From an uncultured Eubacteriales bacterium (GTDB lineage: Bacteria; Bacillota; Clostridia; Oscillospirales; Oscillospiraceae): a stretch of 64,000 nucleotides of DNA. Below, piece after piece: positions 34,271-42,993 of the stretch; within the stretch, counting starts at the first letter, position 1, and every line of letters starts with the position of its first letter. The DNA lies in contig UQZJ01000015.1 of assembly GCA_900545495.1 (NCBI GenBank), forward strand, positions 10,019 through 74,018, read 5' to 3'. The notes beneath the pieces were generated by a model, which was not told where the DNA came from, did not search any database, and was given only the letters and a program-made list of their open reading frames with translations. The position numbers were made by a program, and so were the translations under genes.

Positions 34271-34807
34271 ATGCTGGACAAGACCTTGGGATATATTCTA
34301 TGCTGCCAGTCGCCGGGACTGTTTCTGGCGGCGGCAGTGCTGGTCATCGCCTACTTCGCCGGGCGGAAGAAGCACCGGTTCAAGGCGACCTTGAAGCTGC
34401 TGCTGGGCATCGTATGCGCCGTAGGCGGCGTGGTGCTGTACTACATGGGGATGTACGATGAGTATTTCACCATCCGGGATTTCTACCGCATCCGGCCTGC
34501 CGGCTGGGTGGGCTTCGGGATCGTGGCGTTCCTGACGCTGCTGGCGCTGGTGCAGGCGTTTTTCGCCGCGGCGGATGCACGGCGGGAGGAGAAGGCCGCC
34601 AACCGGGCGGAGAACCAGCGGTTGGCGGCGGAGGCCGCTGCCGCCGAAGCTGCTGCGCGGGAGGCCGCCCGGCAGGAGGAGGCGGCCAAGGCGGAGACTG
34701 CCGCTGCTGTGCCGGTGACGCCGCCTGCACCGGCGGACGCGCCGACGGAGGTGCTGCCGCCGGAGACGCCCGCGCAGACGCCGGAGGAGCCTGCGCCGCA
34801 GGCATGA
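34271..34807 (+). CDS. Membrane protein with Ala/Glu-rich coiled-coil and Pro-rich tail
   Basis: I do not recognise this 178-residue protein. It has three membrane helices (about 12-28, 38-56, 76-96), then a charged Ala/Glu/Arg coiled coil (ADARREEKAANRAENQ, AEAAAAEAAAREAARQ) and a Pro/Ala/Thr-rich C-terminus. Good gggaggag site. It is in the hydA transcription unit, but nothing in the sequence ties it to catabolism. A terminator follows directly. Confidence 0.75.
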   Translation: MLDKTLGYILCCQSPGLFLAAAVLVIAYFAGRKKHRFKATLKLLLGIVCAVGGVVLYYMGMYDEYFTIRDFYRIRPAGWVGFGIVAFLTLLALVQAFFAAADARREEKAANRAENQRLAAEAAAAEAAAREAARQEEAAKAETAAAVPVTPPAPADAPTEVLPPETPAQTPEEPAPQA

Positions 34808-34821
34808 CCCCGATACAAGAA

Positions 34822-34857
34822 AAAAGAGCGCTGTTCCGAAGGGAACAGCGCTCTTTT
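34822..34857. terminator. Bidirectional terminator
   Basis: A perfect 16-bp stem (aaaagagcgctgttcc / ggaacagcgctctttt, loop gaag) between two converging genes, with A/T runs on both sides. Confidence 0.92.
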
Positions 34858-34872
34858 CTGTGCTTGGGAGAC

Positions 34873-35370
34873 TCAATGCTCGCCGCAGCCGACGGTGGGC
34901 TTGGGCGAGGGATGGGACTGCTTGCCGGTGATCTGCCGGGGGATGATCTTTACGATCTGGGTGTTGGCGAAGCACCGTTCCATGCAGGCGGCAAGGCCGC
35001 CCATACCCTTGGGATCCAGCGTTTCCACCAGCAGCAGGAGCGCCTTGGTGCGCTCTCCCTCGTCGGTGACCACCTGCGCCTGCCCCCGCACCACGGCGGA
35101 GTCGTAGGCCGTCTCGAATTCGTTGGGGACGATGGACATACGGGACACGGCGGTGAGGCAGACAGGCGGCTCCTTTTCCAGAAGCTGCCACTTTTCGCCC
35201 GCGCCGGCACAGTGGAAATAGAGAACATGGTACGCCTCGTCCGCCACATGGTTGACAGGCACGCAGTAGGGCGTACCGTCCGCGCCGGTCATAGCCAGCG
35301 TGGCATAGTGCGCTTTTCGCAGCACCTCCCACGCGAACTGCTCGTCCCGCTCCAACTCGTTTCTGCGCAT
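34873..35370 (-). CDS. Pyridoxamine 5'-phosphate oxidase-like flavoprotein (NimA-type family)
   Basis: A 165-residue split-barrel protein: AHYATLAMTGADGTPYCVPVNH at the N-terminus, YHVLYFHCAGAGEKW, then VCLTAVS and a C-terminal half ending in a His/Cys tail (PTVGCGEH). This subgroup binds FMN or related flavins and includes nitroimidazole-resistance proteins, but most members have no proven substrate. Good aggagg site. It is the last gene of a three-gene minus-strand set with the ATP-grasp and flippase genes. Confidence 0.88.
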   Translation of the reverse strand: MRRNELERDEQFAWEVLRKAHYATLAMTGADGTPYCVPVNHVADEAYHVLYFHCAGAGEKWQLLEKEPPVCLTAVSRMSIVPNEFETAYDSAVVRGQAQVVTDEGERTKALLLLVETLDPKGMGGLAACMERCFANTQIVKIIPRQITGKQSHPSPKPTVGCGEH

Positions 35371-35383
35371 GATCGCTGCCTCC

Positions 35384-36397
35384 TTACTTCAAATTGAGAA
35401 TCCGTTTATAGTAGGGCCACAAACCGGTCTTCTCCGGCCACAGGGGGGCCAGCTGACATAGGTCGGTGCCGGGGAAGTTGTTGCCCTCGATAATGGCGGG
35501 GCCGTCGGGGGTGATGGCCATATCCCAGCCCACATGACCCATCCGGGGGAACACCTGCGCCGCGTCCTTTGCCAGCGCGATGGCCTCCTGCACCATGGGG
35601 AGCTGATACCCCACCAGCGGGATGCCGGTGTCGGGGTGCTTGTCGTAGACATGGAAATAATCGTCGGTGGCGGGGGTGCGGATGCAGCCGGTGGACTCGT
35701 CCACGCGGGCGAGGATGCCACCCTGTCCGGAGTTGTCGCACACGCTGCCGCCGGTGCCCATCTTCACCACGATATAGGCGATGGTCACATTTCCGTTCAC
35801 GTTATCCGTGACGATGCGCATGGTGTTGACGCTGTCGGGGTGGAGCCGGGCCATATCGGGATGCTGGAGCAGCGGATGCTCCAGCACCACCATCTTTTTC
35901 TCCCGGATGTAGGCCAGCATGGCGGCGGGGGAGTCGAAATCCGCTACCCGCAGACGCTCCACGCCGCGGCCGCTGTCGCCGTGGTTGATCTTGGCGAAGA
36001 TGTACGTCTGTCCCGCCACAAAATCCGCCATCTGCTGCTCAGTAGCGGTCTCGCCGTTCAGCGTCTCCCGGTGCAGGTAGGCGCGGAACGTTTCGTTGAA
36101 GCGCAGCTTGTCGTCAAAATCGTCGTTGTAGGCGGGGTCGTTCATCAGGTCAAAGACCTTGCGGTTGCGGATGCGGGTGAGATAGGTGTCCCGCTGCTTG
36201 CCGGTCAGGTCGTAAAAGCCGTACATGGCGTAGTCGTAGTACCCCGCGCCGTAGCGGGCGGCGCACCAGAGGATGTCAAAAAACGTGGTGAATTTGCTGT
36301 GGCCGGACTTCTCCTTGACCACGCCGAGGATGTAGTTCATCTTCTTCCAGCGGACACCGGTGAGGACGCGGGCGATATACTTGACATTGGTAGGCAT
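35384..36397 (-). CDS. Sugar-transfer-associated ATP-grasp protein
   Basis: A 337-residue protein of the ATP-grasp type found in capsule and polysaccharide clusters. Visible are the glycine-rich NHGDSGRGVERL, the central VVLEHPLLQHPDMARLHPDS, MRIVTDNV, a strand pair IAYIVVKMGTG, and the metal-binding end DMAITPDGPAIIEGNNFPGT. It probably ligates an amino acid or acid to a sugar or lipid; the true substrate is unknown. It lies 18 bp downstream of the flippase gene. Confidence 0.85.
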   Translation of the reverse strand: MPTNVKYIARVLTGVRWKKMNYILGVVKEKSGHSKFTTFFDILWCAARYGAGYYDYAMYGFYDLTGKQRDTYLTRIRNRKVFDLMNDPAYNDDFDDKLRFNETFRAYLHRETLNGETATEQQMADFVAGQTYIFAKINHGDSGRGVERLRVADFDSPAAMLAYIREKKMVVLEHPLLQHPDMARLHPDSVNTMRIVTDNVNGNVTIAYIVVKMGTGGSVCDNSGQGGILARVDESTGCIRTPATDDYFHVYDKHPDTGIPLVGYQLPMVQEAIALAKDAAQVFPRMGHVGWDMAITPDGPAIIEGNNFPGTDLCQLAPLWPEKTGLWPYYKRILNLK

Positions 36398-36415
36398 GGG
36401 GGACGCTCCTTTCTG

Positions 36416-37930
36416 TCAGTGGTGGAAAATACGGTGCAGCGGTGCGGTGACAAGACCGCGCTCGTAGCGGTTCAGGCCGAACAGCCACATACAGACGGCG
36501 TAGACCGCCACGAAAATAAGACCCGGCGGAATGAGCTGCCAATAGGTGGTGGGGTGTACCTTCAGCGCCAGCAGCACCGCCGTGGCGGCGGGCAGCAGCA
36601 TGGCCGGTACCAGATGGAAGATGTGCCGCCAGAAGCCGGGGATGTTCAGCCCGATCCGGCGGTAATAGTACCAGTTCATCAGGATCACGTTGCCGATCAG
36701 CGTGGCGATGGCGGTGCCGATGGCGGCGCCCAGCCCCTCCCACTTGATACACAGGGGAACGGAGATGGCGGCGTTGCCCAGTGCCACGCCCAGATAGACC
36801 AGCGAGCGGAACTTGTGCATATTCTTGGCGCGCTGGATCTCGATGCCCACCGTCTGGACGTTGGTCCACAGGCAGGAGAAGAACAGCAGCAGCGCCACCC
36901 AGTAGTCCACAGCGAACTTCTCATCGCCGCCCCACAGCACCACAAAGGACTGCCCGATGGCCACGAAGCCCAGCAGGATACCGCCCAGCAGGATGAACTG
37001 GAGGCGGCCCACCCGGGTGAACAGGGCATCCAGCGTGCGCATGGGGGCGTTTTCCGCCACCAGACGGTGGACGCGGGGCGTCATCACGTTGGAGATAGCG
37101 TTGCCGAAGGCCAGATAGAACGTGTTGAGCTGGGCGGCGATGCTGTACACGGTGACGGAGGTGGAGCCCTGAAACCATGTGAGCAGCTGCCGGTCGATGG
37201 CCCAGTTGAAGTTATCCACCACGATGCTGATAAAGACGTACAGCGTGAAGCTGAACATCTCCCGCAGCAGACCGAAGTCGTAGCGGCGGAAGGAGAAGGG
37301 CATCCGCAGCTTCGTCAGGCAGTAGCCGATATTCAGGATGCCGCTGAGGATGGTAAAGATCAGGGAGACGACGGTCAGCGTCACGGAGCGGTAGCCGATG
37401 ATAAGCAGAGGGATCATGATCAGGGGGTTGAGCACCTGCTTGCCCATGGCCACGATCTTCTGGAACAGATACCGCTCGTTGATGGTGACGTGGGACTCGA
37501 AGACGCTGATGGGGAAGGTCAGGGCGGCGTTGACCGTCATGATCCGCAGCAGCTTTTCCGCCAGCGCGATCTCCTCCGGCGTCAGTTTTTTGCCGAAGAT
37601 CACGTCGCAGTAGGACAGGCCGAAGCCGATGACCAGCACCGCCGCGCCCAGCACCAGATAGGTGATGAGGAACATACCGTTGAGCTTGGCGCAGCCCTTT
37701 TTATCGCCGGTGGCGCGGAAACGGGAATAGTACCGGACATAGGCGCTGCCCAGTCCGAAGCTCAGCAGATTCAGATAGGAGATGATGGGCAGGACGGCCT
37801 GATAGACGCCGAACTCACTGTCACCCAGACGCTCCAGCATGATGGGCGTGTACACCAGTGAGATGATGGTGCTCAGCGCCATGGACACATAGGACAGCAC
37901 GGCGCCCGCCCGTATCTGATTCACCTTCAA
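36416..37930 (-). CDS. Oligosaccharide flippase (Wzx/MurJ-like, MOP superfamily)
   Basis: A 504-residue protein with about 12-14 membrane helices and the N-terminal family pattern IRAGAVLSYVSMALSTIISLVY and RLGDSEFGVYQA. Such proteins flip lipid-linked sugars across the membrane. The start is a TTG (MKVNQIRAG) with aaggtgg just upstream; longer frames lack a site and run into the WYL promoter region. Paired with the ATP-grasp gene it suggests export of a modified saccharide, but no glycosyltransferases are in the window. Confidence 0.9.
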   Translation of the reverse strand: MKVNQIRAGAVLSYVSMALSTIISLVYTPIMLERLGDSEFGVYQAVLPIISYLNLLSFGLGSAYVRYYSRFRATGDKKGCAKLNGMFLITYLVLGAAVLVIGFGLSYCDVIFGKKLTPEEIALAEKLLRIMTVNAALTFPISVFESHVTINERYLFQKIVAMGKQVLNPLIMIPLLIIGYRSVTLTVVSLIFTILSGILNIGYCLTKLRMPFSFRRYDFGLLREMFSFTLYVFISIVVDNFNWAIDRQLLTWFQGSTSVTVYSIAAQLNTFYLAFGNAISNVMTPRVHRLVAENAPMRTLDALFTRVGRLQFILLGGILLGFVAIGQSFVVLWGGDEKFAVDYWVALLLFFSCLWTNVQTVGIEIQRAKNMHKFRSLVYLGVALGNAAISVPLCIKWEGLGAAIGTAIATLIGNVILMNWYYYRRIGLNIPGFWRHIFHLVPAMLLPAATAVLLALKVHPTTYWQLIPPGLIFVAVYAVCMWLFGLNRYERGLVTAPLHRIFHH

Positions 37931-38069
37931 CGCTCCACCTTCTTTTTCGCAGAATGACACTTCATTATAGCCCATACCGGCGGCGGTGTAAAGCGGGAAG
38001 CGGAAAAAGATGGTTTTCTTTCGGTGAGAACTCTGGTACAATAGGAAAAAAGACCGGGAGGGAGCGGGG

Positions 38070-39035
38070 ATGGCCAACAAAAAGCTGAAGCTGCTGTATC
38101 TGGCACGGTATTTACAGGAGCAGACCGACGAGCAGCATCCCAAGACCATACAGGATATGATCGACTATCTGGCGGACTGCGGCATCAGCGCCGAGCGCAA
38201 GAGCCTCTACGACGATCTGGAGCTGCTGCGGGTGTACGGCATGGATGTGCAGTCGGTAAAGAGCCGCAGCTACGGGTATTTTTTGGGGGAGCGGGATTTT
38301 CAGCTGCCGGAGCTGAAGCTGCTGATCGACGTGGTGCAGGCGTCGCCGTTCCTGACCCAGAGTAAGAGTATGGAGCTGATCGGCAAGCTGGAAAGGCTGA
38401 CCAGCCGCCCCTACGCCCGGCAGCTCCGGCGGCAGGTGTATGTGGTGAACCGGGTCAAGACCCACAACGAGCGGCTGTACTACGCCGTGGACGGCCTGAG
38501 CACCGCCATCAACGAGGTGAAAAAGGTGACGTTCCGCTACTTCGACTGGACGGCGGAGGGCGGCAAGGCCTATCGCCGGGACGGGGCGCTGTACGAGACG
38601 AATCCGGTGGCGCTGTGCGTGGACAGACACTACTATCTGGTGGCCTACGACCCGGCCATCTGTGACTATCGCCACTACCGGGTGGATCGGATGGAGGGGC
38701 TGACGGTGACGGACACGGCCCGCGACCCGCTGCCGGAGGGCTTTGAGCTGGGAAACTATGTGCGGCGCATCTTCGATATGTACAACGGCCGGACGGAGAC
38801 GGTACAGCTGCGGTTCGACAGGAGCCTCATCAACGTGGTGATGGATCGCTTCGGCGCCGACGCCCACCTGCGGCCCGACGGCGACGGCGTGGCGGTGACG
38901 GCGCCGGTGGAGGTAGGGCCTACCTTCTTCGGCTGGCTTTTTCAGCTGGGGACGCAGGCGGAGCTGGTGGCGCCGGAGGCGATCCGACGGGAGTTCCGGG
39001 ACTACTGCGCCGCCGTACTGGAAGCATACACATAA
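38070..39035 (+). CDS. WYL-domain transcriptional regulator
   Basis: A 321-residue regulator: N-terminal winged helix (about 1-75, with TIQDMIDYLADCGISAERKS), a WYL domain (about 130-215, FRYFDWTAEGG, LCVDRHYYLVAYDP, HYRVDRM) and the WCX C-terminal extension. WYL domains sense nucleic acid or nucleotide ligands in several families. Transcribed away from the flippase gene across a short spacer with TACAAT at 38036 as a likely -10 box, so the flippase set may be its target. Confidence 0.92.
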   Translation: MANKKLKLLYLARYLQEQTDEQHPKTIQDMIDYLADCGISAERKSLYDDLELLRVYGMDVQSVKSRSYGYFLGERDFQLPELKLLIDVVQASPFLTQSKSMELIGKLERLTSRPYARQLRRQVYVVNRVKTHNERLYYAVDGLSTAINEVKKVTFRYFDWTAEGGKAYRRDGALYETNPVALCVDRHYYLVAYDPAICDYRHYRVDRMEGLTVTDTARDPLPEGFELGNYVRRIFDMYNGRTETVQLRFDRSLINVVMDRFGADAHLRPDGDGVAVTAPVEVGPTFFGWLFQLGTQAELVAPEAIRREFRDYCAAVLEAYT

Positions 39036-39039
39036 CGGA

Positions 39040-39070
39040 ATACCCCGCAGGCATTGCCTGCGGGGTATTT
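39040..39070. terminator. Terminator after the WYL gene
   Basis: A 12-bp stem (ataccccgcagg / cctgcggggtat, loop cattg) followed by tttg; it also lies just past the end of the opposite small gene. Confidence 0.85.
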
Positions 39071-39079
39071 GTGTGGTGC

Positions 39080-39304
39080 TCAAACGGTGGCATCCAGCGG
39101 GATACGCTGGCGGCCCACCTGCACCCAATGGACACGGACGCTGCCGGGATCCTGCTCCGTGGCGCAGAAGCCTACGCCGTTCATGACCCCCTCCACAGGA
39201 ACGCCGTCGCTGAACAGCGCCGTAAACCGGCGGATATACCCCAGCAGGTCGCGGATGACGGTGACGGGAAGCTCCGGTACCAGATAATCGAAAAACTTAT
39301 GCAT
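39080..39304 (-). CDS. Small conserved-looking protein of unknown function
   Basis: A 74-residue soluble protein (MHKFFDYLVPELPVTVIRD at the N-terminus, ending VQVGRQRIPLDATV) that I do not recognise. It has no membrane helix or Cys motif. A clear aggaggt lies 8 bases before its ATG, and its stop abuts the WYL terminator, which supports it as a real gene. It is transcribed away from the FrhB-like gene. Confidence 0.65.
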   Translation of the reverse strand: MHKFFDYLVPELPVTVIRDLLGYIRRFTALFSDGVPVEGVMNGVGFCATEQDPGSVRVHWVQVGRQRIPLDATV

Positions 39305-39399
39305 ACTCTATACCTCCTGCTGTTGTGATGTGTCTCATTTGCTTCAGTGTAGCCATCATAACAGGAGATGTGTCCCGAAAAACGGACAATGCGCCGAAC

Positions 39400-39428
39400 T
39401 TGTGTTTTTTACGGCGGCGTGGTACAAT
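39400..39428 (+). promoter_or_regulatory. Promoter of the FrhB-like/queH operon
   Basis: TTGTGT (39400-39405), 17 bases, TACAAT (39423-39428), about 32 bases before the GTG start. Confidence 0.75.
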
Positions 39429-39460
39429 ACGGGCAAGAAAATGTCAGGAGGCGGAACACC

Positions 39461-40630
39461 GTGACAGAGACTGTGAATATGCCCCAGCTGGCACCCCGCG
39501 ACCGATGCACGGGCTGCGGTGCGTGCAGCAGCGGCTGCCCCAAGGGGGCCATCCGCATGGTGCCGGATAAAGAAGGGTTCCTCTACCCGGAGATAACGGA
39601 CGGCTGCGTCCAGTGCGGACACTGCGCCCATGTATGCCCGGTGCTGAAGCAGCGGGAGCATCGGACGGCGCCGCAGGTGTTCGCCGTGTGGAACCGCGAC
39701 CCGGCGGTGCGGCGGGAGTCCACCAGCGGCGGCGCGTTCTCCGCGCTGGCGGAGTATGTGCTGGAGGGCGGCGGCGTGGTATTCGGCGCGGCGCTGGACG
39801 GCGACCTGCGGGTGGTGCATACGGCGGTGAAAAATGTCTATGAGCTCCATCGTCTGCGGGGCTCGAAGCCGGTGCAGAGCGATATGGGCGATGCCTATCA
39901 GCAGGTACGGCTCTATCTGGATCAGGGGCGGCAGGTGCTGTTCTCCGGCACGCCCTGTCAGGTGGACGGACTGTACCGCTATCTGGGCGAGCATCCGGAG
40001 CGGCTTTTGACCTGCGATGTGGCGTGCCGCGGCGTGTGCAGCCCCGGCGTGTGGGAGCGGCTGGTGAAGTCCATGGCCTACGTCAAGCAGCACCGCCCTG
40101 TGTCGGTGGAGTTCTGCGGCAAGATCGACGGGGATCGGGAGCGGCGGTTCCGGGTGAAATTCGAGGGCGGCGGCCGGTACGACGCGCCGGTGGGCAAGTG
40201 CGAGCTGGGACGGGGCATCACCCGCCGGCTGTTCATGCGCCCTGCCTGTCACAACTGTCCCTACGCCAGCACGGATCGCCCCGGCGACCTGACGCTGGGA
40301 GATTTCGGTACCGGCGGCTTTACGGCGGAAGAGAAGAAAAACGGCGTGTCCATGCTGCTCATCAATACCGCCAAGGGCGCGCAGACCTTCGACGTGCTGC
40401 CGCTGGAGCGGGAGCATCGGACGCTGGAGGAGGCGGTGTCCTGCTGCCGGGCGCTGCGGGAGCCGGTGAAGGCCCCGGCGGAGCGGGAGCAGTTCTTCCG
40501 CGCCATGGAGCAGATGCCCTTCCAGCAGGTGCGCAACCGCTTTTTATCGGTGGTGCAGCACCAGAGCGGCGGCATGGCCGGCAAGCTGCGGAGTCTGTTC
40601 AGCCGGGACAAGAAGGAGAAAAAGGCATGA
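39461..40630 (+). CDS. FrhB-like iron-sulfur flavoprotein (F420 hydrogenase/dehydrogenase beta-subunit family)
   Basis: A 389-residue protein. Residues 14-60 carry two ferredoxin-type clusters (CTGCGACSSGCPKGAI, CVQCGHCAHVCPV). The rest matches the FrhB N- and C-terminal domains: RESTSGGAFSALAEYVL, FSGTPCQVDGLYRYL, RPACHNCPYASTDRPGDLTLGDF. These enzymes pass electrons through FAD; in Clostridia they are often in polysaccharide or redox clusters and need not use F420. GTG start with aggagg. Its stop overlaps queH. Confidence 0.9.
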   Translation: MTETVNMPQLAPRDRCTGCGACSSGCPKGAIRMVPDKEGFLYPEITDGCVQCGHCAHVCPVLKQREHRTAPQVFAVWNRDPAVRRESTSGGAFSALAEYVLEGGGVVFGAALDGDLRVVHTAVKNVYELHRLRGSKPVQSDMGDAYQQVRLYLDQGRQVLFSGTPCQVDGLYRYLGEHPERLLTCDVACRGVCSPGVWERLVKSMAYVKQHRPVSVEFCGKIDGDRERRFRVKFEGGGRYDAPVGKCELGRGITRRLFMRPACHNCPYASTDRPGDLTLGDFGTGGFTAEEKKNGVSMLLINTAKGAQTFDVLPLEREHRTLEEAVSCCRALREPVKAPAEREQFFRAMEQMPFQQVRNRFLSVVQHQSGGMAGKLRSLFSRDKKEKKA

Positions 40631-41193
40631 AAACGCTGATGCACACCTGCTGTGCGCCCTGCTCCGTGTCCTGCATCCAGCAGCTGCGGGCGGAGGGCAT
40701 CGAGCCGGTGTCCTACTGGTTCAACCCCAACATCCACCCCTATCAGGAGTATAAGGCGCGGCGGGATACGCTGATGGCCTACGCCCCGACCATCGACATA
40801 GAGCTGATCGTGCAGGAGGACTACGGTCTGCGGGAATTCTGCCGTCTGGTGACGGAGGATCTGGATCACCGCTGCGGGAAATGCTACCGGCTGCGGCTGG
40901 AGCAGACCGCCCGCTACGCGGCGGCGCACGGCTTCGAGAGCTTTACCAGTACGCTGTTCGTCAGCCCCTATCAGGATCACGAGCTGCTGCGCCGGACGGC
41001 GGAGGAGCTGGCGGCGCAGTACGGCGTGGCGTTCCTCTACCGGGATTTCCGCCCCGGCTTCCGGGAGGGACAGCGGCAGGCGCGGGAGCTGGGCTTCTAT
41101 ATGCAGAAATACTGCGGCTGCGTGTTCAGCGAGGAGGAACGGTACGCCAAGGCCATTGCACGGGACATGGCGGCGCCGGAAAAGCACCTGTGA
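40627..41193 (+). CDS. queH: Epoxyqueuosine reductase QueH
   Basis: A 188-residue enzyme of the QueH type, which reduces epoxyqueuosine to queuosine in tRNA without the cobalamin that QueG uses. Diagnostic Cys pairs are in MHTCCAPCSVSC, DHRCGKCYRLRLEQ and YCGCVFSEEERY; they bind an iron-sulfur cluster and a second iron. Coupled by a 4-bp overlap to an FrhB-like ferredoxin flavoprotein, which could supply electrons; that link is inference. Confidence 0.94.
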   Translation: MKTLMHTCCAPCSVSCIQQLRAEGIEPVSYWFNPNIHPYQEYKARRDTLMAYAPTIDIELIVQEDYGLREFCRLVTEDLDHRCGKCYRLRLEQTARYAAAHGFESFTSTLFVSPYQDHELLRRTAEELAAQYGVAFLYRDFRPGFREGQRQARELGFYMQKYCGCVFSEEERYAKAIARDMAAPEKHL

Positions 41194-41207
41194 TCTTATA
41201 AGGACGC

Positions 41208-41235
41208 AAAAAACCACCCATACGGGTGGTTTTTT
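41208..41235. terminator. Bidirectional terminator between queH and the lysozyme gene
   Basis: A perfect 12-bp stem (aaaaaaccaccc / gggtggtttttt, loop atac). Confidence 0.92.
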
Positions 41236-41246
41236 CACGCTAATTT

Positions 41247-42158
41247 TCAGGCGCTGCGGGGGGAGGGGACGAACAGCAGATCCAGATCCGCCTGTGTGGG
41301 CATACCGTCCAGCACGGCGCTGTCGCTGTACTGCCACATATCGAAGGCGTAGTAGAAATCGGGGTAGTCGTTGTAGTCCGCCACCCACAGGGCGTAGTCC
41401 GCCAGACGGCTCAGGTCGTACCGGTAATATCCCTGCTGGCGGTTGAGGTAGATGCCCGCCTGATAGCCGCCGGACTCGATGACGCCGCAGAAGGCGGCGG
41501 CGCACTCCGTCAGGCGGCTGTCGTTGCCCTTGGTGCGGGAATCGTCGGCAAACACCGGCTCCCAGTCAAAATAGACCGGCAGCGCCAGCTGTTGCCCGTC
41601 CAGCAGACGCAGCACATGGGCGGCCTCGGCGGCGGCCTCCTGCACGGTGACGGCCTGGGAGAAGTAGTAAACGCCCACGTCCAGACCGGCGGCACGGGCG
41701 TTTTGCAGATGCCGGGCAAAGGCGCTGTCTGTGCGGAACGAACCCTTGGTATAGCCGGTATAGCCGATCCGGAGGATGGCGAATTCCACCCCCTGCGCCG
41801 CCAGCCTCTGCCAGTCCACATTGGACTGGTAATCAGACACATCCACGCCCAGCCGGACGGTACCGGTCATGCCGATATAATGCAATGCGCCGTCCTCCGT
41901 GCGGGTGAAGTCGGCGGCGGTGAAGGGGTTCACCGGCAAATTGTCGTGGGGCGTCAGCCACACCATGTTGGCCCCGTCGTTGACATAGACCTGCCCCTCG
42001 TGGGGGTCAGGCTCCTCCCGGACAGGGGGCTGATGGGGCAGCAGACTCAGTACCACCGGTACGGCGATGGCCAGCACGACCAGCAGGACCACCAGCGGCA
42101 GCAGCCGTCTGCGCCGTCTCCTGCGGAGGCGGCGGGGGCGTACAGCGGTTTCTTCCAT
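41247..42158 (-). CDS. Membrane-anchored GH25 lysozyme-like muramidase
   Basis: A 303-residue cell-wall hydrolase. After a very Arg-rich cytosolic stub (RPRRLRRRRRRR) comes one membrane helix (about 20-40), a spacer, and a GH25 domain (about 110-300): GVDVSDYQSNVDW, AILRIGYTG, YYFSQAVTVQEAAAEA, the catalytic pair region PVYFDWEPV, and a last strand ADYNDYPDF..DMWQYSD. Start is MEETAVRP, 4 bp after the rlmA stop. It contains a near copy of the GTTKACATAA motif at 41979. Confidence 0.92.
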   Translation of the reverse strand: MEETAVRPRRLRRRRRRRLLPLVVLLVVLAIAVPVVLSLLPHQPPVREEPDPHEGQVYVNDGANMVWLTPHDNLPVNPFTAADFTRTEDGALHYIGMTGTVRLGVDVSDYQSNVDWQRLAAQGVEFAILRIGYTGYTKGSFRTDSAFARHLQNARAAGLDVGVYYFSQAVTVQEAAAEAAHVLRLLDGQQLALPVYFDWEPVFADDSRTKGNDSRLTECAAAFCGVIESGGYQAGIYLNRQQGYYRYDLSRLADYALWVADYNDYPDFYYAFDMWQYSDSAVLDGMPTQADLDLLFVPSPRSA

Positions 42159-42162
42159 GGGC

Positions 42163-42993
42163 TCACCGACCTTCCCGTTGGAATACGTGGACGTCAAAGG
42201 CGATGCGGCAGTCCAGCGTATCAAGTTTACATAATTTGTCAACACCGCTTTTCGGTGTCTTCCAGCAGTAGGGGGTCATGCCGAACAGCGCCTGAATATC
42301 GGCGGGGCTGTCCAGATGGATGACATCCTCCACATGGCGGATGGCGACGTAGCGGAAGCCCTCGTAGGGCGTCTCCTTCACCTCGTTGGGGTAGGGGTGG
42401 TCGTAGAGCACCTGCTTCATCTCCCACAGGTGCATGGCGGAGGGAACGACGTACAGAAAGTGACCCTCCGGCCGCAGCACCCGGCGGAATTCCTCGATGG
42501 CCAGCGGGGAAAAGCAGTTGAGCAGCAGGTCGATGCTCTCCTCCGCCACCGGCAGGTGGTAGGAGGAGGCCACGGCGAACTCCACACCCTTCTCCCGCTT
42601 GGCGGCCAGCCGCAGGATGAACTTGGAGATATCCGTACCCGCCATCCGGGGCGTTTTCCCGGCATCGCACAGGGCGCGGTAGATGGCGGCGGTGTAGTAC
42701 CCCTCGCCGCAGCCGCTGTCCAGCACCGCCGGCGCGTCGCCGGTCAGGGAGACGGCAAGTTGACATAACGTATCCCGCAAAGGGGCGTAGTACTCCTTGG
42801 AGAGAAAGGCGCTGCGGGCGGCGGCCATGGCTTTGTCGTCGCCGGGGGCCTTGGAATGCTTCTGGTTCACGGGCAGCAGGTAGGTGTAGCCCTCCCGCGC
42901 CACATCGTGACAGTGACCGTTGGGGCAGAAATAGCTGTTTTCCCGCCGTGTCAGTTTTTCGCCGCACAGAGGACAGACGAACAGGCTGCTCAT
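42163..42993 (-). CDS. rlmA: 23S rRNA (guanine-N1-)-methyltransferase, RlmA family
   Basis: A 276-residue SAM-dependent methyltransferase with an N-terminal zinc site (CPLCGEKLTRRENSYFCPNG followed by HCHDVAREG), the family line YTYLLPVNQKHSKAPGDDK, and the SAM-binding loop LDSGCGEGYYTAAI. This pattern matches RlmA/RrmA enzymes acting on helix 35 of 23S rRNA; whether this one targets G745 or G748 cannot be told. Start at MSSLFVCP has ggaggg 7 bases upstream and overlaps the MATE stop. Contains two GTTKACATAA copies. Confidence 0.9.
   Translation of the reverse strand: MSSLFVCPLCGEKLTRRENSYFCPNGHCHDVAREGYTYLLPVNQKHSKAPGDDKAMAAARSAFLSKEYYAPLRDTLCQLAVSLTGDAPAVLDSGCGEGYYTAAIYRALCDAGKTPRMAGTDISKFILRLAAKREKGVEFAVASSYHLPVAEESIDLLLNCFSPLAIEEFRRVLRPEGHFLYVVPSAMHLWEMKQVLYDHPYPNEVKETPYEGFRYVAIRHVEDVIHLDSPADIQALFGMTPYCWKTPKSGVDKLCKLDTLDCRIAFDVHVFQREGR
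42225..42234 (+). repeat. GTTKACATAA motif copy 5, in palindromic setting
   Basis: Exact GTTTACATAA, followed at 42237-42243 by TGTCAAC, the inverse of GTTGACA, so this copy forms an inverted repeat with a 5-base centre. It lies near the 3' end of rlmA. Confidence 0.6.
42759..42768 (+). repeat. GTTKACATAA motif copy 6
   Basis: Exact GTTGACATAA on the plus strand inside rlmA, 534 bases from copy 5 in the same orientation. Confidence 0.6.
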
